From the NCBI GenBank assembly GCA_038881895.1, contig JAVZOV010000002.1:62001-126000 (forward strand): DNA of 64,000 nucleotides, written 5' to 3'. The DNA comes from Thermoprotei archaeon. Its GTDB lineage: Archaea; Thermoproteota; Thermoprotei; Gearchaeales; WAQG01. The position numbers and the translations under genes are program-made. Within the stretch, counting starts at the first letter, position 1, and each line of letters opens with the position of its first letter. Below the pieces are notes generated by a model. The model saw nothing but the letters and a program-made list of their open reading frames with translations. It was not told where the DNA came from and did not search any database. Below, piece by piece: positions 53,785 to 63,928 of the stretch.

Positions 53785-54777
53785 ATGGTTATTGCATCAG
53801 CACCAGGTAAAGTAACTTTATTTGGGGAACATGCGGTTGTTTATGGTGAACCGGCTATAGTAATGGCAATAAATAAACGCACTTACGTAGAAATGAAAGC
53901 AAGGGAAGATTCTAAAATCCGTATTAATGCACCAGATATCATAATAAGGGGTATCACATTAACGTTTGATAATAACACATTCTCAATAGAAAGTGATTCA
54001 GCAAAAATACTTTCAGAATTGAGTTATGTAACAAAGGCCATTGAACTTGTAGTAAAAAAGACTAACACTTTCAAAGGAGTTGACATAAAAGTATGGTCTG
54101 AAATGCCAGTTGGAGCAGGATTAGGTACGTCAGCATCAATAGCGGTTGCTACAATCAAAGCCTATAGTGAGATCCTAGGTTTAGAATTAAATGAAAAGGA
54201 TATAGCATTCTTAGGCTGGCAAACTGAACTAGCAATACAAGGAATAGCAAGCCCCATGGATGCTACTATCACAACTTATGGAGGCATAATTCAAGTACAG
54301 CTAATAGACAATAACATTGCCATAGAAAAAATACGCACATCAACTAAACTACCAATAGTAATTGGATATATACCAAGAGAATATAAAACAAAAGACATGG
54401 TTATTAAAGTTAAATCATTAAAAGAAAAATATAACAATGTGATAACCCCCATCATTACAACTATAGGTAACATAACCAGAAAAGCAAAGCAGGCCCTTGA
54501 ATATGGAAACCTAGATGAAATTGGAGATCTCATGAACATCAATCATGGTCTACTTGAGGCTTTGGGAGTATCAACAAAACAATTAAATGACATGGTATAT
54601 GCGGCTAGAAAAGCAGGAGCGCTAGGATCAAAACTAACAGGTGCTGGTGGAGGAGGATGCATAATAGCATTGGCATCAAAACAAATCGAAAATGTTACTT
54701 CGGCGATAAGATCAGCAGGAGGACAAACTTTAGAATCAGGCACATCAGAAAAAGGCATCATAATAACTAACGAATAA
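53785..54777 (+). CDS. mvk: Mevalonate kinase
   Basis: A 330-residue GHMP kinase. PGKVTLFGEHAVVYGEPAIV at the N-terminus, the ATP loop MPVGAGLGTSASIAVA, the PMDATITTYGG segment and the C-terminal KLTGAGGGGCIIAL are diagnostic of mevalonate kinase. It phosphorylates mevalonate in the isoprenoid pathway that feeds archaeal lipids, and the UbiA-family lipid enzyme is nearby. ATG at 53785 with GGAGG upstream, probably read with the CdvB-like gene. Confidence 0.94.
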   Translation: MVIASAPGKVTLFGEHAVVYGEPAIVMAINKRTYVEMKAREDSKIRINAPDIIIRGITLTFDNNTFSIESDSAKILSELSYVTKAIELVVKKTNTFKGVDIKVWSEMPVGAGLGTSASIAVATIKAYSEILGLELNEKDIAFLGWQTELAIQGIASPMDATITTYGGIIQVQLIDNNIAIEKIRTSTKLPIVIGYIPREYKTKDMVIKVKSLKEKYNNVITPIITTIGNITRKAKQALEYGNLDEIGDLMNINHGLLEALGVSTKQLNDMVYAARKAGALGSKLTGAGGGGCIIALASKQIENVTSAIRSAGGQTLESGTSEKGIIITNE

Positions 54778-54816
54778 ATTATAGTCACTAAGTAATATGT
54801 ACATAATTAGATACTT

Positions 54817-55116
54817 TTATTGTTTTAATTTATCCTTAAGCTCTTTAATACTTCTCAATATCTCTTCTTTCCCTTTTGTTTCATAAAGTATGTAATCTAT
54901 AGGAAAAGCATGAATTATATCTTCTGGTCGTTTTAGACCAAAAGCTTTAAACCAGTCAACACGACGCCCAGACATTTTCTCTATAGGAAAGATTAAATCG
55001 TGAATAACAATACCATAACGCTGACCTTTGAAGAAAATAGTTACCTTTATACCTTTATTCTTAATAAGCTTTTGAAGATCAACTAAACTAAAAGACACAT
55101 TAAATAGAACAAACAC
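54817..55116 (-). CDS. Small protein, unknown
   Basis: A 99-residue protein, alpha/beta in pattern (IKVTIFFKGQRYGIVIHDLI, then FPIEKMSGRRVDWFKAFGLK and a C-terminal charged helix). No family is recognised. It is convergent with mevalonate kinase and lies downstream of hisS. Its composition resembles the neighbours. Confidence 0.55.
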   Translation of the reverse strand: MFVLFNVSFSLVDLQKLIKNKGIKVTIFFKGQRYGIVIHDLIFPIEKMSGRRVDWFKAFGLKRPEDIIHAFPIDYILYETKGKEEILRSIKELKDKLKQ

Positions 55117-55270
55117 TCTAATATATTTCTATTTTTTATCAATACCTTCCTTATACTCCTTTCTATAATTTTTCAAGATAAGTTCCAAGCTATCTTACCA
55201 CACTTTATGAACCGATTGTATGCTAGAAATATAACCACAAAATTTTGTAAAATAGAAAAATCTTCACAAT

Positions 55271-56560
55271 TTAGAGCGCACTTGGTTTTAATTGAGTAAT
55301 AGGGATCATGACCTGTTTTCCTGTTAGTAGATTTTTTACGGTTATAGCGTTTTGTGATAATTCTTTTTCACCTATGATTATGATATGTGTGAAATTTTGT
55401 GATGATGCGTATGAGAGAGTTCTTTTAAGCCCTTTTCCAGAAACATCGATTGTTACTGGTATTCCAAAGCCTCTTAGTTTTAATGATAATTTATTCATCA
55501 TTTTTAATGTTTCTGGGCTTATTACGAGACTTGTTACCATTATCTTTTTTGCGTTCTTTTTAATGTCGGTTTTAAGTATTTCTTTACATGCTAATTCTAC
55601 TCTATCGAGCCCTATAGCGAAACCTGATGCTGGTGTTGGATTACCACCGAATAGCTGTATAAGGTTATCATATCTTCCACCACCACCTAAAGCAATGTCG
55701 AGTCCTGGAGCATAAATCTCAAATATTACACCAGTGTAGTAAGCTAATCCTCGAGCAAATCCTAGGTCAATTAAGATATTTCTTTTATTTACTCCAAAAT
55801 ATATGATGTGATTAATTATTTCTTCTAAGTTTTTAAGACCGTTTTTTGCTTGTTCAAAATCTTTTAGTATTTCATGCGCTTTCTTAAAAATATCTTTTTT
55901 TGGCGTGCTTCTTATTTCTGATAGTTGTTTGAGCGTATTAATTTTTATCTCGTCAATTTTATTTTCTTTTAAAAGATTATAGGCTTCATTGGATTTGTTA
56001 CGATCTATGAGTCCTGCAACTTCATCCTGTAATGATTCATCAATGTTGCTTAATACTCCTCTTAATATACCCATATGTCCGATTTTGAGGTTGTAGTTTT
56101 TAAATCCTGATTTCACAATGAAGTTAACTAACATTGAAATGAGCTCAGCATCTGCTAACGGTGAGTTTGTTCCTATGAGCTCATACCCTGCTTGCCAGAA
56201 TTCTCTGTATCTGCCTTTTTGTGGTTCATCATACCTAAAAGCGTTAATTATGTAGAAAAGTCTTAAGGGTTTAGGTTCGGATGATAATTTAGTGGCAACG
56301 ATCCTTGCGATTGAGGCTGTAGCTTCCGGTCTTAAAACTACTTTTCTACCACTTAAATCATTGAAAACGTACATTCTCTCTTTAATTTCTCCTCCGGATT
56401 TTGCAGCAAAAAGTTCATAACTTTCTATTGTTGGTAATATTACTTCGTCATAACCATAAAGTTTTGCTAACTTGCGAGCTCTATCCATTAATGATACTAA
56501 CATTTGCGATTCGTTAGGAAGTATATCTCTCATCCCGCGTACTGTTTGGAACTCAGGCAT
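55271..56560 (-). CDS. hisS: Histidyl-tRNA synthetase
   Basis: A 429-residue class II synthetase. Motif 2 is FRYDEPQKGRYREFWQAGYE, the histidine-specific loop ARGLAYYTG is present, and motif 3 shows GGGGRYDNLI with GFAIGLDRVEL. The anticodon-binding domain follows from about 340. It charges tRNA-His. The start ATG lies 1 nt downstream of the UbiA gene's stop, so the two are in an operon of EndA, UbiA and HisS on the minus strand. Confidence 0.95.
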   Translation of the reverse strand: MPEFQTVRGMRDILPNESQMLVSLMDRARKLAKLYGYDEVILPTIESYELFAAKSGGEIKERMYVFNDLSGRKVVLRPEATASIARIVATKLSSEPKPLRLFYIINAFRYDEPQKGRYREFWQAGYELIGTNSPLADAELISMLVNFIVKSGFKNYNLKIGHMGILRGVLSNIDESLQDEVAGLIDRNKSNEAYNLLKENKIDEIKINTLKQLSEIRSTPKKDIFKKAHEILKDFEQAKNGLKNLEEIINHIIYFGVNKRNILIDLGFARGLAYYTGVIFEIYAPGLDIALGGGGRYDNLIQLFGGNPTPASGFAIGLDRVELACKEILKTDIKKNAKKIMVTSLVISPETLKMMNKLSLKLRGFGIPVTIDVSGKGLKRTLSYASSQNFTHIIIIGEKELSQNAITVKNLLTGKQVMIPITQLKPSAL

Positions 56561-57484
56561 TTAGATCACTCTTCCAATAACAAAAGCGATCAAGGATAAA
56601 AGCATTGCTTTCAAAAGACCATTTTTCACAATGTATGCATTTTTAGGATCAAGATTTCTTAATAATTTAATCATATAATAAATAAAAATGATGTCTGCGA
56701 ACATAACAATGATAATATATGAGATACCAAGCAAACCAAAAACATATGGAAGAGGACTTAATGCTATAGCGCTCAGAATGAACGCAGTTGCAGCTCTACC
56801 AGCAGTTTTACTACCATAAACTATAGCGATTGTCTTTATGCCTGCTATTCTATCACCTGATATATCAGCAATGCCTTTTACAATTTCACGTCCAACATTA
56901 GATAAAAACGCAAGAATACTAAGAAGTATTGGAGTGACCCAAATACTATCGTATAGGTTTATTATATAATTGATACTTACATAAATTTGTGAATTACTTA
57001 TGAAACCAGTTAAAACCCATGCAACAGAACCGCCAAAAATAAAGGGAATGGCTGTGTCGAACGCAACCATAAGATTACCTATGAATCCCATTCTCTTACC
57101 CCATATATTATATATTAATGAAACGATTAAGGCTATGGCTGCTATTATTAATGGTAGAAGACCTAAGTATAATGATAAAAAGATACCAATGCTTATCAGC
57201 ACAGCCGCTAAAGATAAAGCTTCATCAGGTTTTACAATACCTTTTACTAATGGTCTATCAGGTCTATTGATCAAATCTATAGGTCGATCAACATAATCAT
57301 TTACTATCATAGAGGCACCGTTAAGTGCGAAACCAATAATAAAAATAATAAGTATTGTTCTAATATCAATAAAGAAACCCATTACCACAAAGGCACCAAT
57401 AAACGCCGCAATCCCCATCATGAGCCCATTAAGAGGTCTGGTCATTTTTATTAGATCAATAATTTTCTCGATAGTCCCCATCAC
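56561..57484 (-). CDS. UbiA prenyltransferase (DGGGP synthase-like)
   Basis: A 307-residue membrane protein with about eight segments. The first Asp-rich motif reads NDYVDRPIDLINRPDRPLVK and the second DISGDRIAGIKTIAIVYG. These match digeranylgeranylglyceryl phosphate synthase, which adds the second geranylgeranyl chain in archaeal lipid synthesis. It overlaps endA by 4 nt. It may be functionally tied to mevalonate kinase nearby. Confidence 0.9.
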   Translation of the reverse strand: MMGTIEKIIDLIKMTRPLNGLMMGIAAFIGAFVVMGFFIDIRTILIIFIIGFALNGASMIVNDYVDRPIDLINRPDRPLVKGIVKPDEALSLAAVLISIGIFLSLYLGLLPLIIAAIALIVSLIYNIWGKRMGFIGNLMVAFDTAIPFIFGGSVAWVLTGFISNSQIYVSINYIINLYDSIWVTPILLSILAFLSNVGREIVKGIADISGDRIAGIKTIAIVYGSKTAGRAATAFILSAIALSPLPYVFGLLGISYIIIVMFADIIFIYYMIKLLRNLDPKNAYIVKNGLLKAMLLSLIAFVIGRVI

Positions 57485-58008
57485 ACATGCACCTCACTTA
57501 CCTCATAATAAGCAATGTCACCTTGCGCATCTATAATAGCTATTACCAAATCTTTCCTAGAGTCTCTAGCATTCTTAACCATGTCCATTAATTTTTTCAT
57601 AAAAATTGGTTCACCCTCAACAAGGACCCTAACTAAATACTTCGCTGGTTCTTTGCCAGGCTTAGCATCCCTTTCATAAACCCTAAACTCAATATCATCA
57701 TGTGCAAAACCAGATTTAACTATATACCCCCTATTCCTTAAATCACTATAAATTGTGTACTTTATCCATAGTTTCTGATCAATCTTAGAAAGGCGATCAA
57801 TAGATTCTTCAGGAGTTAAGACACGATCGTTGTCAATAAGAATGATATTTCCTTTTTCAATTAAGTATAATGCCTCAAAAGTCTCTAATTTTAATTGATG
57901 ATTAACGATGACACCATAACCTGAATCATAAAGTTCTTTAATCATCTTCGGATCATCAATTATTATCTCATTATCCTTAATCTTCGTCTGGCCCTTTTGC
58001 TCTACCAC
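57481..58008 (-). CDS. endA: tRNA-splicing endonuclease subunit (EndA)
   Basis: A 175-residue EndA-family protein. The core KYTIYSDLRNRGYIVKSGF and EFRVYERD holds the expected catalytic Tyr. The stretch KPGKEPAKYLVRVLVEG has Pro-Ala where the catalytic His normally stands (HSxYxV), while a Lys remains in NARDSRKDLVIAIID. It may therefore be the structural subunit of a heteromeric endonuclease, or have a relocated His. First gene of the EndA-UbiA-HisS operon; divergent from rtcB. Confidence 0.85.
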   Translation of the reverse strand: MVEQKGQTKIKDNEIIIDDPKMIKELYDSGYGVIVNHQLKLETFEALYLIEKGNIILIDNDRVLTPEESIDRLSKIDQKLWIKYTIYSDLRNRGYIVKSGFAHDDIEFRVYERDAKPGKEPAKYLVRVLVEGEPIFMKKLMDMVKNARDSRKDLVIAIIDAQGDIAYYEVSEVHV

Positions 58009-58214
58009 ACTTATACTTCAAAAATATTCCTTAAAAACTTAAACTCATTGATGTTGGTACTACCACATACTTCTAAATAATTTCATTGTGAGAAAAGGAT
58101 TTAAAATTCGACATACCAGGCTAAAGAAATCCAAAAGAATGATGTTCATCAGTAAGAAATAATAAAGCGTAGTTTTATATTTAAGAGTATTAACTATAAT
58201 TCGGTGTCTGTGCG

Positions 58215-59660
58215 GTGAATGTTCCTCTCGTTAAAGTGTCTGAGAATATTTGGGAAATACCTATGAATTATAGTCCAGACATGAGAGTGCCTGTTAGAGT
58301 TTATGCTAGTGAGGAATTATTAGGCAAGATGAGGAGTGATAGAACATTATGGCAGGCTAGTAATGTAGCAAAATTACCAGGTATACAGAAATTTGCAGTT
58401 GTTATGCCAGACGGTCATGAGGGTTATGGTTTTCCGGTAGGTGGAGTGGCTGCATTTGATTATGAAGAGGGCATAGTCAGTCCGGGTGGAATAGGTTATG
58501 ATATTAACTGTGGTGTCAGGCTCATTCGAACAAGTTTGACAAAAAAAGATGTAATACCAAAATTAAAACAATTAGTTGATTTATTGTATGAAAATATACC
58601 GTCCGGAGTAGGTAGTGAAGGAAAAATAAAGGCCAGTATGCAACAATTAGACGAAATACTTTTGGGAGGAGCTCAACGTGTTATTGAAATGGGATACGGC
58701 TGGAGTGAGGATAAATACAGAATTGAAGAGTATGGGAAGCTTCCCTACGCAGATCCAAGCAAAGTTTCCATAACAGCTAAACGACGTGGTGCACCAGAAA
58801 CTGGAACTCTAGGTAGCGGAAACCATTTTCTTGAGGTTGATATAGTAAGGGAAGTTTATGATGAAGAAGCAGCAAAAGCATTCGGACTTTTTGAAGGACA
58901 AATCACTGTATTAGTACATTGTGGTTCTAGAGGGCTCGGTCATCAAGTATGCAGTGACTATTTAAAAATACTAGAAGGTTATGCTCGACAAAAAAACATT
59001 AAACTGCCTGATAGAGAACTTGCATATGCATTTCTTAAGGATAGAGCAGCTCAAGATTATATAGGTGCTATGGCTTCCGCAGCAAACTTTGCATTTGCAA
59101 ACAGACAATTCATAACATACTGGGTCAGAGAAACGTTTGAAAAAATATTTAGACAAACTGCAGAAAGCCTTGAGATGCATCTTGTATACGATGTAGCTCA
59201 TAACATATTAAAAATCGAGGAACATGATGTTAATGGGAAACGTTTGAAACTAGCAGTCCACCGAAAAGGCGCTACACGAAGTTTCCCCAAAGACCATCCA
59301 GAACTCATACCACAGTATAAGCCTGTAGGACAGCCTGTGCTTATTCCTGGTTCGATGGGGACAGCAAGCTGGGTTTTGGTCGGTAATGAGCAAGCTATGC
59401 AGATGTCTTTTGGAAGCACAGCGCATGGAGCTGGTAGAACAATGAGCCGAGCAGCTGCGACGAGGACACATAATTATCGCAAACTACTTGAAGAACTAAA
59501 CACACGTGGTATATATATAAGAGCTGAAAACGTTGGGACAGTAGTGGAAGAAGCACCAGATGCGTACAAAAATGTAGATGAGGTAGTAGAGGTTACAAGT
59601 AATGTAGGAATTGCGAGAAAAGTTGCCAAACTCACACCAATAGGAGTTGTAAAAGGCTAG
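58215..59660 (+). CDS. rtcB: RNA-splicing ligase RtcB
   Basis: A 481-residue RtcB without intein. Metal-binding GYDINCGVRLI, the GTLGSGNHFLEV segment, VHCGSRGLGHQ, SMGTASWVLVG and the GMP-linked His motif HGAGRTMSR are all present, and VEEAPDAYKNVDEVV closes the core. It joins tRNA halves after splicing, using GTP. It starts 206 nt from endA on the opposite strand, so the cutting and joining enzymes share a promoter region. The ATG at 58215 may be replaced by a near GTG. Confidence 0.95.
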   Translation: MNVPLVKVSENIWEIPMNYSPDMRVPVRVYASEELLGKMRSDRTLWQASNVAKLPGIQKFAVVMPDGHEGYGFPVGGVAAFDYEEGIVSPGGIGYDINCGVRLIRTSLTKKDVIPKLKQLVDLLYENIPSGVGSEGKIKASMQQLDEILLGGAQRVIEMGYGWSEDKYRIEEYGKLPYADPSKVSITAKRRGAPETGTLGSGNHFLEVDIVREVYDEEAAKAFGLFEGQITVLVHCGSRGLGHQVCSDYLKILEGYARQKNIKLPDRELAYAFLKDRAAQDYIGAMASAANFAFANRQFITYWVRETFEKIFRQTAESLEMHLVYDVAHNILKIEEHDVNGKRLKLAVHRKGATRSFPKDHPELIPQYKPVGQPVLIPGSMGTASWVLVGNEQAMQMSFGSTAHGAGRTMSRAAATRTHNYRKLLEELNTRGIYIRAENVGTVVEEAPDAYKNVDEVVEVTSNVGIARKVAKLTPIGVVKG

Positions 59661-59700
59661 GAAACATAAAACACGATAAATGTTTTTGAATTTAAAAACA

Positions 59701-60999
59701 TTAGATTACTATTGGTTCGATATTTTTGAATTTACAAAACTCTAATAAATTATCTACATGATAACCATACACCAAAATCTGATGGTTACCTAATGCGTTT
59801 GAGATAAACTTTTCTATATCACCATTAAGTTTGATCTCTACCTGTGTTCTACAAAGGTTCTTATCATTAAGATCATTTTTAACAATCTTTCCAGTAGTTA
59901 CAGTCATTTTATTCAAATTTTTTCCTCCTAATCGCACGAGAGTTATGTCGGATTTCTTTAATAAACCTTGAATACTAACACTTTTACCTGACTCAAAATG
60001 GCTTCTCAAAAAACTTTTCTTTAAATCATCTAGCATCTTTGTAGCTACAGTACAGTGCGCTAAGGTTATAGTGTTATCTTTTGGATTAATCCTAACAACA
60101 TTCGCCATCCAGACAGGTTCTTTAGTTAATTCATGAACAATCATCATAGTAAGAACGGAATCTAAGTCAGACTCACAACCAGCAACTATTCCGTCATCGT
60201 TACTCAAACTAACACCGATACAAGCTGTTACATTATAAGCAATAAGATCAAAACATCTAACAGTGATACCAGAAGCATTATATTGAGACGTCAAATTTTT
60301 TATTGCAAAATAAAATTCAGCAGCTTTAACCAAATCCTCCATGTTAGGTTCAATAATTCCTCCAAATTTATTTTTTAATTCATTTACAATATTTTTAGCA
60401 TCATCCTCACGAACATTTTTAGCATTTTCAATTAAATCAGATACCTCTAATTTGATCACATCAATTCCAAACCTACTTTTTATGATCTCTGGATTTTTAC
60501 TAGTTAGTATCCATGGTGATGGCAAACCTATTTGAATAAGTTTACTATTCTCAATGTTGTATATGACTTTGCATATATCAATGAATTTTCTTATATCATG
60601 CAAAATATCTCGATCAAGATTGGAATAGATCAATTTTACAGGAAGACCTTCATCATGTAATACTGCATATGCTTCTATTGACGATGCCAGTGAATTATTA
60701 CTTGGATGAGCAACTAAGAGTACCGGTTTTTCAAGAGATCGCGCAATTGACTTAATAATCCTCTCAGTACCACCAGTAGCAACAACAATAATTGCACCAG
60801 CTAAAATAGACTTTAGTCTTTCAACAATTTGATCAGCTGCTATAACATTGGTCACGATGCCAGCATTTTCTAAACCAACATTTTCTAAATCCTCTTTCAA
60901 CGCACTAACTTTTTTAAAAACATCTTGGGCTATCTCACTCTGATACCCCATCATAGATGAAACCACTATTAACAATATTTTAGATTGTTTCATATACAC
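59701..60999 (-). CDS. L-fucose/arabinose isomerase-like protein
   Basis: A 432-residue protein of the FucI/AraA-like family. The N-terminal half has a Rossmann-type pattern (ILAGAIIVVATGGTERIIKS, EKPVLLVAHPSNNSLASSIE). The C-terminal half has GIVAGCESDLDSVLTMMIVH, VNPKD-like RINPKDNTITLAHCT and a metal-binding Glu. It may be a sugar isomerase, but several archaeal relatives have no proven substrate. It is convergent with rtcB (40 nt). Confidence 0.75.
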   Translation of the reverse strand: MYMKQSKILLIVVSSMMGYQSEIAQDVFKKVSALKEDLENVGLENAGIVTNVIAADQIVERLKSILAGAIIVVATGGTERIIKSIARSLEKPVLLVAHPSNNSLASSIEAYAVLHDEGLPVKLIYSNLDRDILHDIRKFIDICKVIYNIENSKLIQIGLPSPWILTSKNPEIIKSRFGIDVIKLEVSDLIENAKNVREDDAKNIVNELKNKFGGIIEPNMEDLVKAAEFYFAIKNLTSQYNASGITVRCFDLIAYNVTACIGVSLSNDDGIVAGCESDLDSVLTMMIVHELTKEPVWMANVVRINPKDNTITLAHCTVATKMLDDLKKSFLRSHFESGKSVSIQGLLKKSDITLVRLGGKNLNKMTVTTGKIVKNDLNDKNLCRTQVEIKLNGDIEKFISNALGNHQILVYGYHVDNLLEFCKFKNIEPIVI

Positions 61000-61135
61000 A
61001 CGTATAATTTATAAAAACAGCTTAAATAACTTTTGTATTTAAAAAAGTAAATCTTACTTAAAAACTTGGCAAAAAGAGTCTCCTTCACGTTGAAGGCCAG
61101 GCTTTCGGTTGTACAGGAAAAGATATACAATGATT
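61000..61135. other. Intergenic region with short hairpin
   Basis: cctccttcacgttgaaggc-like hairpin around 61079-61096 resembles an IS605 right-end stem or a simple terminator for the minus-strand Lhr gene. Nothing else is seen. Confidence 0.3.
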
Positions 61136-63793
61136 TCATGAAATAGTGGTTGTTTGATTTAATTTTTCCATTAGTCTTCTATGCAAGTTTTGTAGTATTT
61201 TTCTTCTGTCTTCCATGAGTACTACATCACTATACCCTTGTGTAACTATTGAATGGGAGAATGGTGATGGTACTTCATTGGCTATGAAGAATTTTATTTC
61301 TATGTCATCATTTTTCATTTGTTTAAGGATTTGTTTTGCATTTTCGATGTCCATTTTATCCTCTAATATTTCTCTGTATGCCTCCTTAAGTATCGGGAAG
61401 TTGTTTATTTCTGTAATAAGACTTAGAAGGCTTTGTGCACTTAGTTGTAGTTTGTTCACACTTTTTTCGGTTCCCATGTATCGTTTTAGTATCATGAAAG
61501 ATCTAACTGCACAGTGACGAAATATTCTTGTGAGCATTTCTGTTCTTGATAGCGCTTTGTTAAGTAAGGGTTTGATGTTTTCTGGTGTAACACTTCTTAC
61601 TAACCATTCCAGATCTGGGTTTATGTATAGTGGTATTGTTAGCATGAATCCATTGTCTGTTACTGTTATTCTTACGTTGGTATTGTATTCTTGTGAGAGT
61701 TGGTATGCATAGGCTTTACTGAGAGCTTGGTTGCATCTTCTTCCGAATAATGTATGAAATATTATATTTCTCACTGGTTTTTCTTCAAACGTTTCTATCA
61801 GAATGAGTTTGTCGGAAGGTACTAATCCGTTTGTAAACGTTAATTGTTCCCATATGTATTCATATATTGTTTCTGCAGCGTATCGTGATAAGTTATATTC
61901 TTTTTCGAGCCATGTTATTACACTATTTCTACTACGTGATTTGATCAATTCCACAACTTTTCTCCTGAAAGCTCCTATTAATAACGCTGAGTCGAAACTT
62001 AATGGTAACATTTCGCTAAACCAGCTAGGTACTGTTGGTCGTTGTCCTTCAGCTGGCTTTACTATAGCTTTTGAACCTCTACTTTTTAGGAACTCATAAG
62101 TTTTTCCTCCTAATACAAATATGTCTCCTGGTTCGAGTATTTCTAAGAATTCTTCTTCAAGAACTCCTATAAATTTACCATCTGTAGTGTGCACTTCGAT
62201 CTGAGCTTCATCAGGTATTGTGCCACTGTTTAAGTAATATATCATGCGTGTTTTTCCACCGCCTTTTCTTCCAAATATTCCTTCTTCCTCATCAAGCCAG
62301 ATTTTTGCGTATACTTTCATGTCCTTGAGTTGCTCATAATGCCCAGCTAGATATCTTAATGTTGAGATGAAATCTTCATATGGTAATTCATGATAATTAT
62401 AGCTTCGTTTAATTAACTTATATGCCTCATCTGTCCTCCATTTATTTTCAATCGCCATCCCTACTAAATGCTGAGCTAATACATCTAAACAGTTCTTTGG
62501 TATTTTTACATTATCAATCAATCTTTCTTCTGCAGCTTTTCCTAGGACTGTTGACTCAACTAAATCATCCCTATCTACAGCAATTATTCTACCTTTACTT
62601 ATTCGTTGTGTATTATGACCGGAACGTCCCACTCTTTGTAATAATCTGCTTACACTTTTTGGACTGCTGAGAAGTGCCACCATGTCAATTGATCCTATGT
62701 CTATTCCTAATTCAAGACTTGTTGAGCATACTACTGCTTTCAGTTGTCCTTTTTTCAATTTTTCTTCAACATCTAATCTTATCCCTCTGCTTAGACTTGA
62801 ATGATGTGCCTCTATTGAATCAGCATCTATTACACTATTCCCATCTAGTTTCATTTTCTTTAATTTATATACTACTCTTTCTGTTGCACTTCGCGTGTTA
62901 GTAAAGATTAAGGTCGTTCTGTTTTCAGAAATTAGTTTGCCTAATTCTCTGTAAATTGAACTGTTTAATTTTTCTGTTGATTCATAAATTATATCTCTCA
63001 CGGGCATTAGCACTCTGATCTCGAATGGTTTTGAAAAACGCGCATCAACAATTTTGCATTCTCTAGGAGTCCCGTCGTCATCATAACCGGCTAAGTACAG
63101 TGCAACTTCTTCAAGTGGTGAAATTGTGGCGCTCATTCCAATTCTAATGATTTTGTTGCCCGCAAGGTTTTCTAAACGTTCTAATGAAAGACTTAAATGT
63201 ACCCCTCTCTTATTGTTACAAAGTTCATGTATTTCATCGACTACAACCCAACGAACGGATTTTAGTCGTTCTCTAAACTTAGGAGCAACCAAGATTATTG
63301 CTAAGCTCTCGGGCGTAGTAATTAGTATATGAGGAGGTTTTCTTAACATTTTTTGTCTTTCATTTTGTGTCGTATCACCAGTCCTAATAGCAACTCTTAT
63401 TTCAGGAACTTTAATGTTCATTTCTGATGCTACCTGTGCTATTTCAGTTATTGGAACTAACAGATTTCTTTTCATATCATTATCTAAAGCTCTCAGTGGG
63501 CTTATGTAAAGTATATAAATTTGGTCACCAAGCTCACCTTTTTCAGCTAATCCATAAAGTTCATCCAATAATCCAAGAAAAACTGCAAGAGTTTTGCCAG
63601 TACCAGTAGGAGACGATATGAGCACATTATGACCTTTTTTAATCTCCGGAATAGCCATTCTCTGCGGTATCGTAAAACTGCTAAATTTCCTTCTAAACCA
63701 TTCTGAGACATAGGGTTTTAACATGGAATAAACCTCATCATCTCTGACGTAATTTTCAACCCACATTATTCTTTTTGATTCCTCTATCTCCAC
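61136..63793 (-). CDS. Lhr-type superfamily 2 helicase
   Basis: An 885-residue helicase of the archaeal Lhr family. Walker A is SSPTGTGKTLAVFLG (about 59-73), motif II VVDEIHEL, motif III MSATI, motif VI LQRVGRSGHN, and a long Lhr-specific C-terminal region with a winged helix and extra beta domain follows (about 440-885). It unwinds DNA or RNA:DNA hybrids with ATP and takes part in repair. ATG at 63793. An apparent Shine-Dalgarno site is not seen. Confidence 0.92.
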   Translation of the reverse strand: MEIEESKRIMWVENYVRDDEVYSMLKPYVSEWFRRKFSSFTIPQRMAIPEIKKGHNVLISSPTGTGKTLAVFLGLLDELYGLAEKGELGDQIYILYISPLRALDNDMKRNLLVPITEIAQVASEMNIKVPEIRVAIRTGDTTQNERQKMLRKPPHILITTPESLAIILVAPKFRERLKSVRWVVVDEIHELCNNKRGVHLSLSLERLENLAGNKIIRIGMSATISPLEEVALYLAGYDDDGTPRECKIVDARFSKPFEIRVLMPVRDIIYESTEKLNSSIYRELGKLISENRTTLIFTNTRSATERVVYKLKKMKLDGNSVIDADSIEAHHSSLSRGIRLDVEEKLKKGQLKAVVCSTSLELGIDIGSIDMVALLSSPKSVSRLLQRVGRSGHNTQRISKGRIIAVDRDDLVESTVLGKAAEERLIDNVKIPKNCLDVLAQHLVGMAIENKWRTDEAYKLIKRSYNYHELPYEDFISTLRYLAGHYEQLKDMKVYAKIWLDEEEGIFGRKGGGKTRMIYYLNSGTIPDEAQIEVHTTDGKFIGVLEEEFLEILEPGDIFVLGGKTYEFLKSRGSKAIVKPAEGQRPTVPSWFSEMLPLSFDSALLIGAFRRKVVELIKSRSRNSVITWLEKEYNLSRYAAETIYEYIWEQLTFTNGLVPSDKLILIETFEEKPVRNIIFHTLFGRRCNQALSKAYAYQLSQEYNTNVRITVTDNGFMLTIPLYINPDLEWLVRSVTPENIKPLLNKALSRTEMLTRIFRHCAVRSFMILKRYMGTEKSVNKLQLSAQSLLSLITEINNFPILKEAYREILEDKMDIENAKQILKQMKNDDIEIKFFIANEVPSPFSHSIVTQGYSDVVLMEDRRKILQNLHRRLMEKLNQTTTIS

Positions 63794-63898
63794 TTCATAG
63801 TCTTATGTGAAAAAGGGAAATTTATAGTTTTCCAAAAACACAAAATAATAAAATAAATTTCATTAAAACATCAATCTATGACACCTAAATGTTAATAT

Positions 63899-63906
63899 CT
63901 TATAAG
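63899..63906 (+). promoter_or_regulatory. TATA-like box of the right-edge gene
   Basis: cttataag lies about 27 nt before the ATG at 63929, consistent with a leaderless start. Confidence 0.45.
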
Positions 63907-63928
63907 AAACTATTGAACTGTGTTAACA

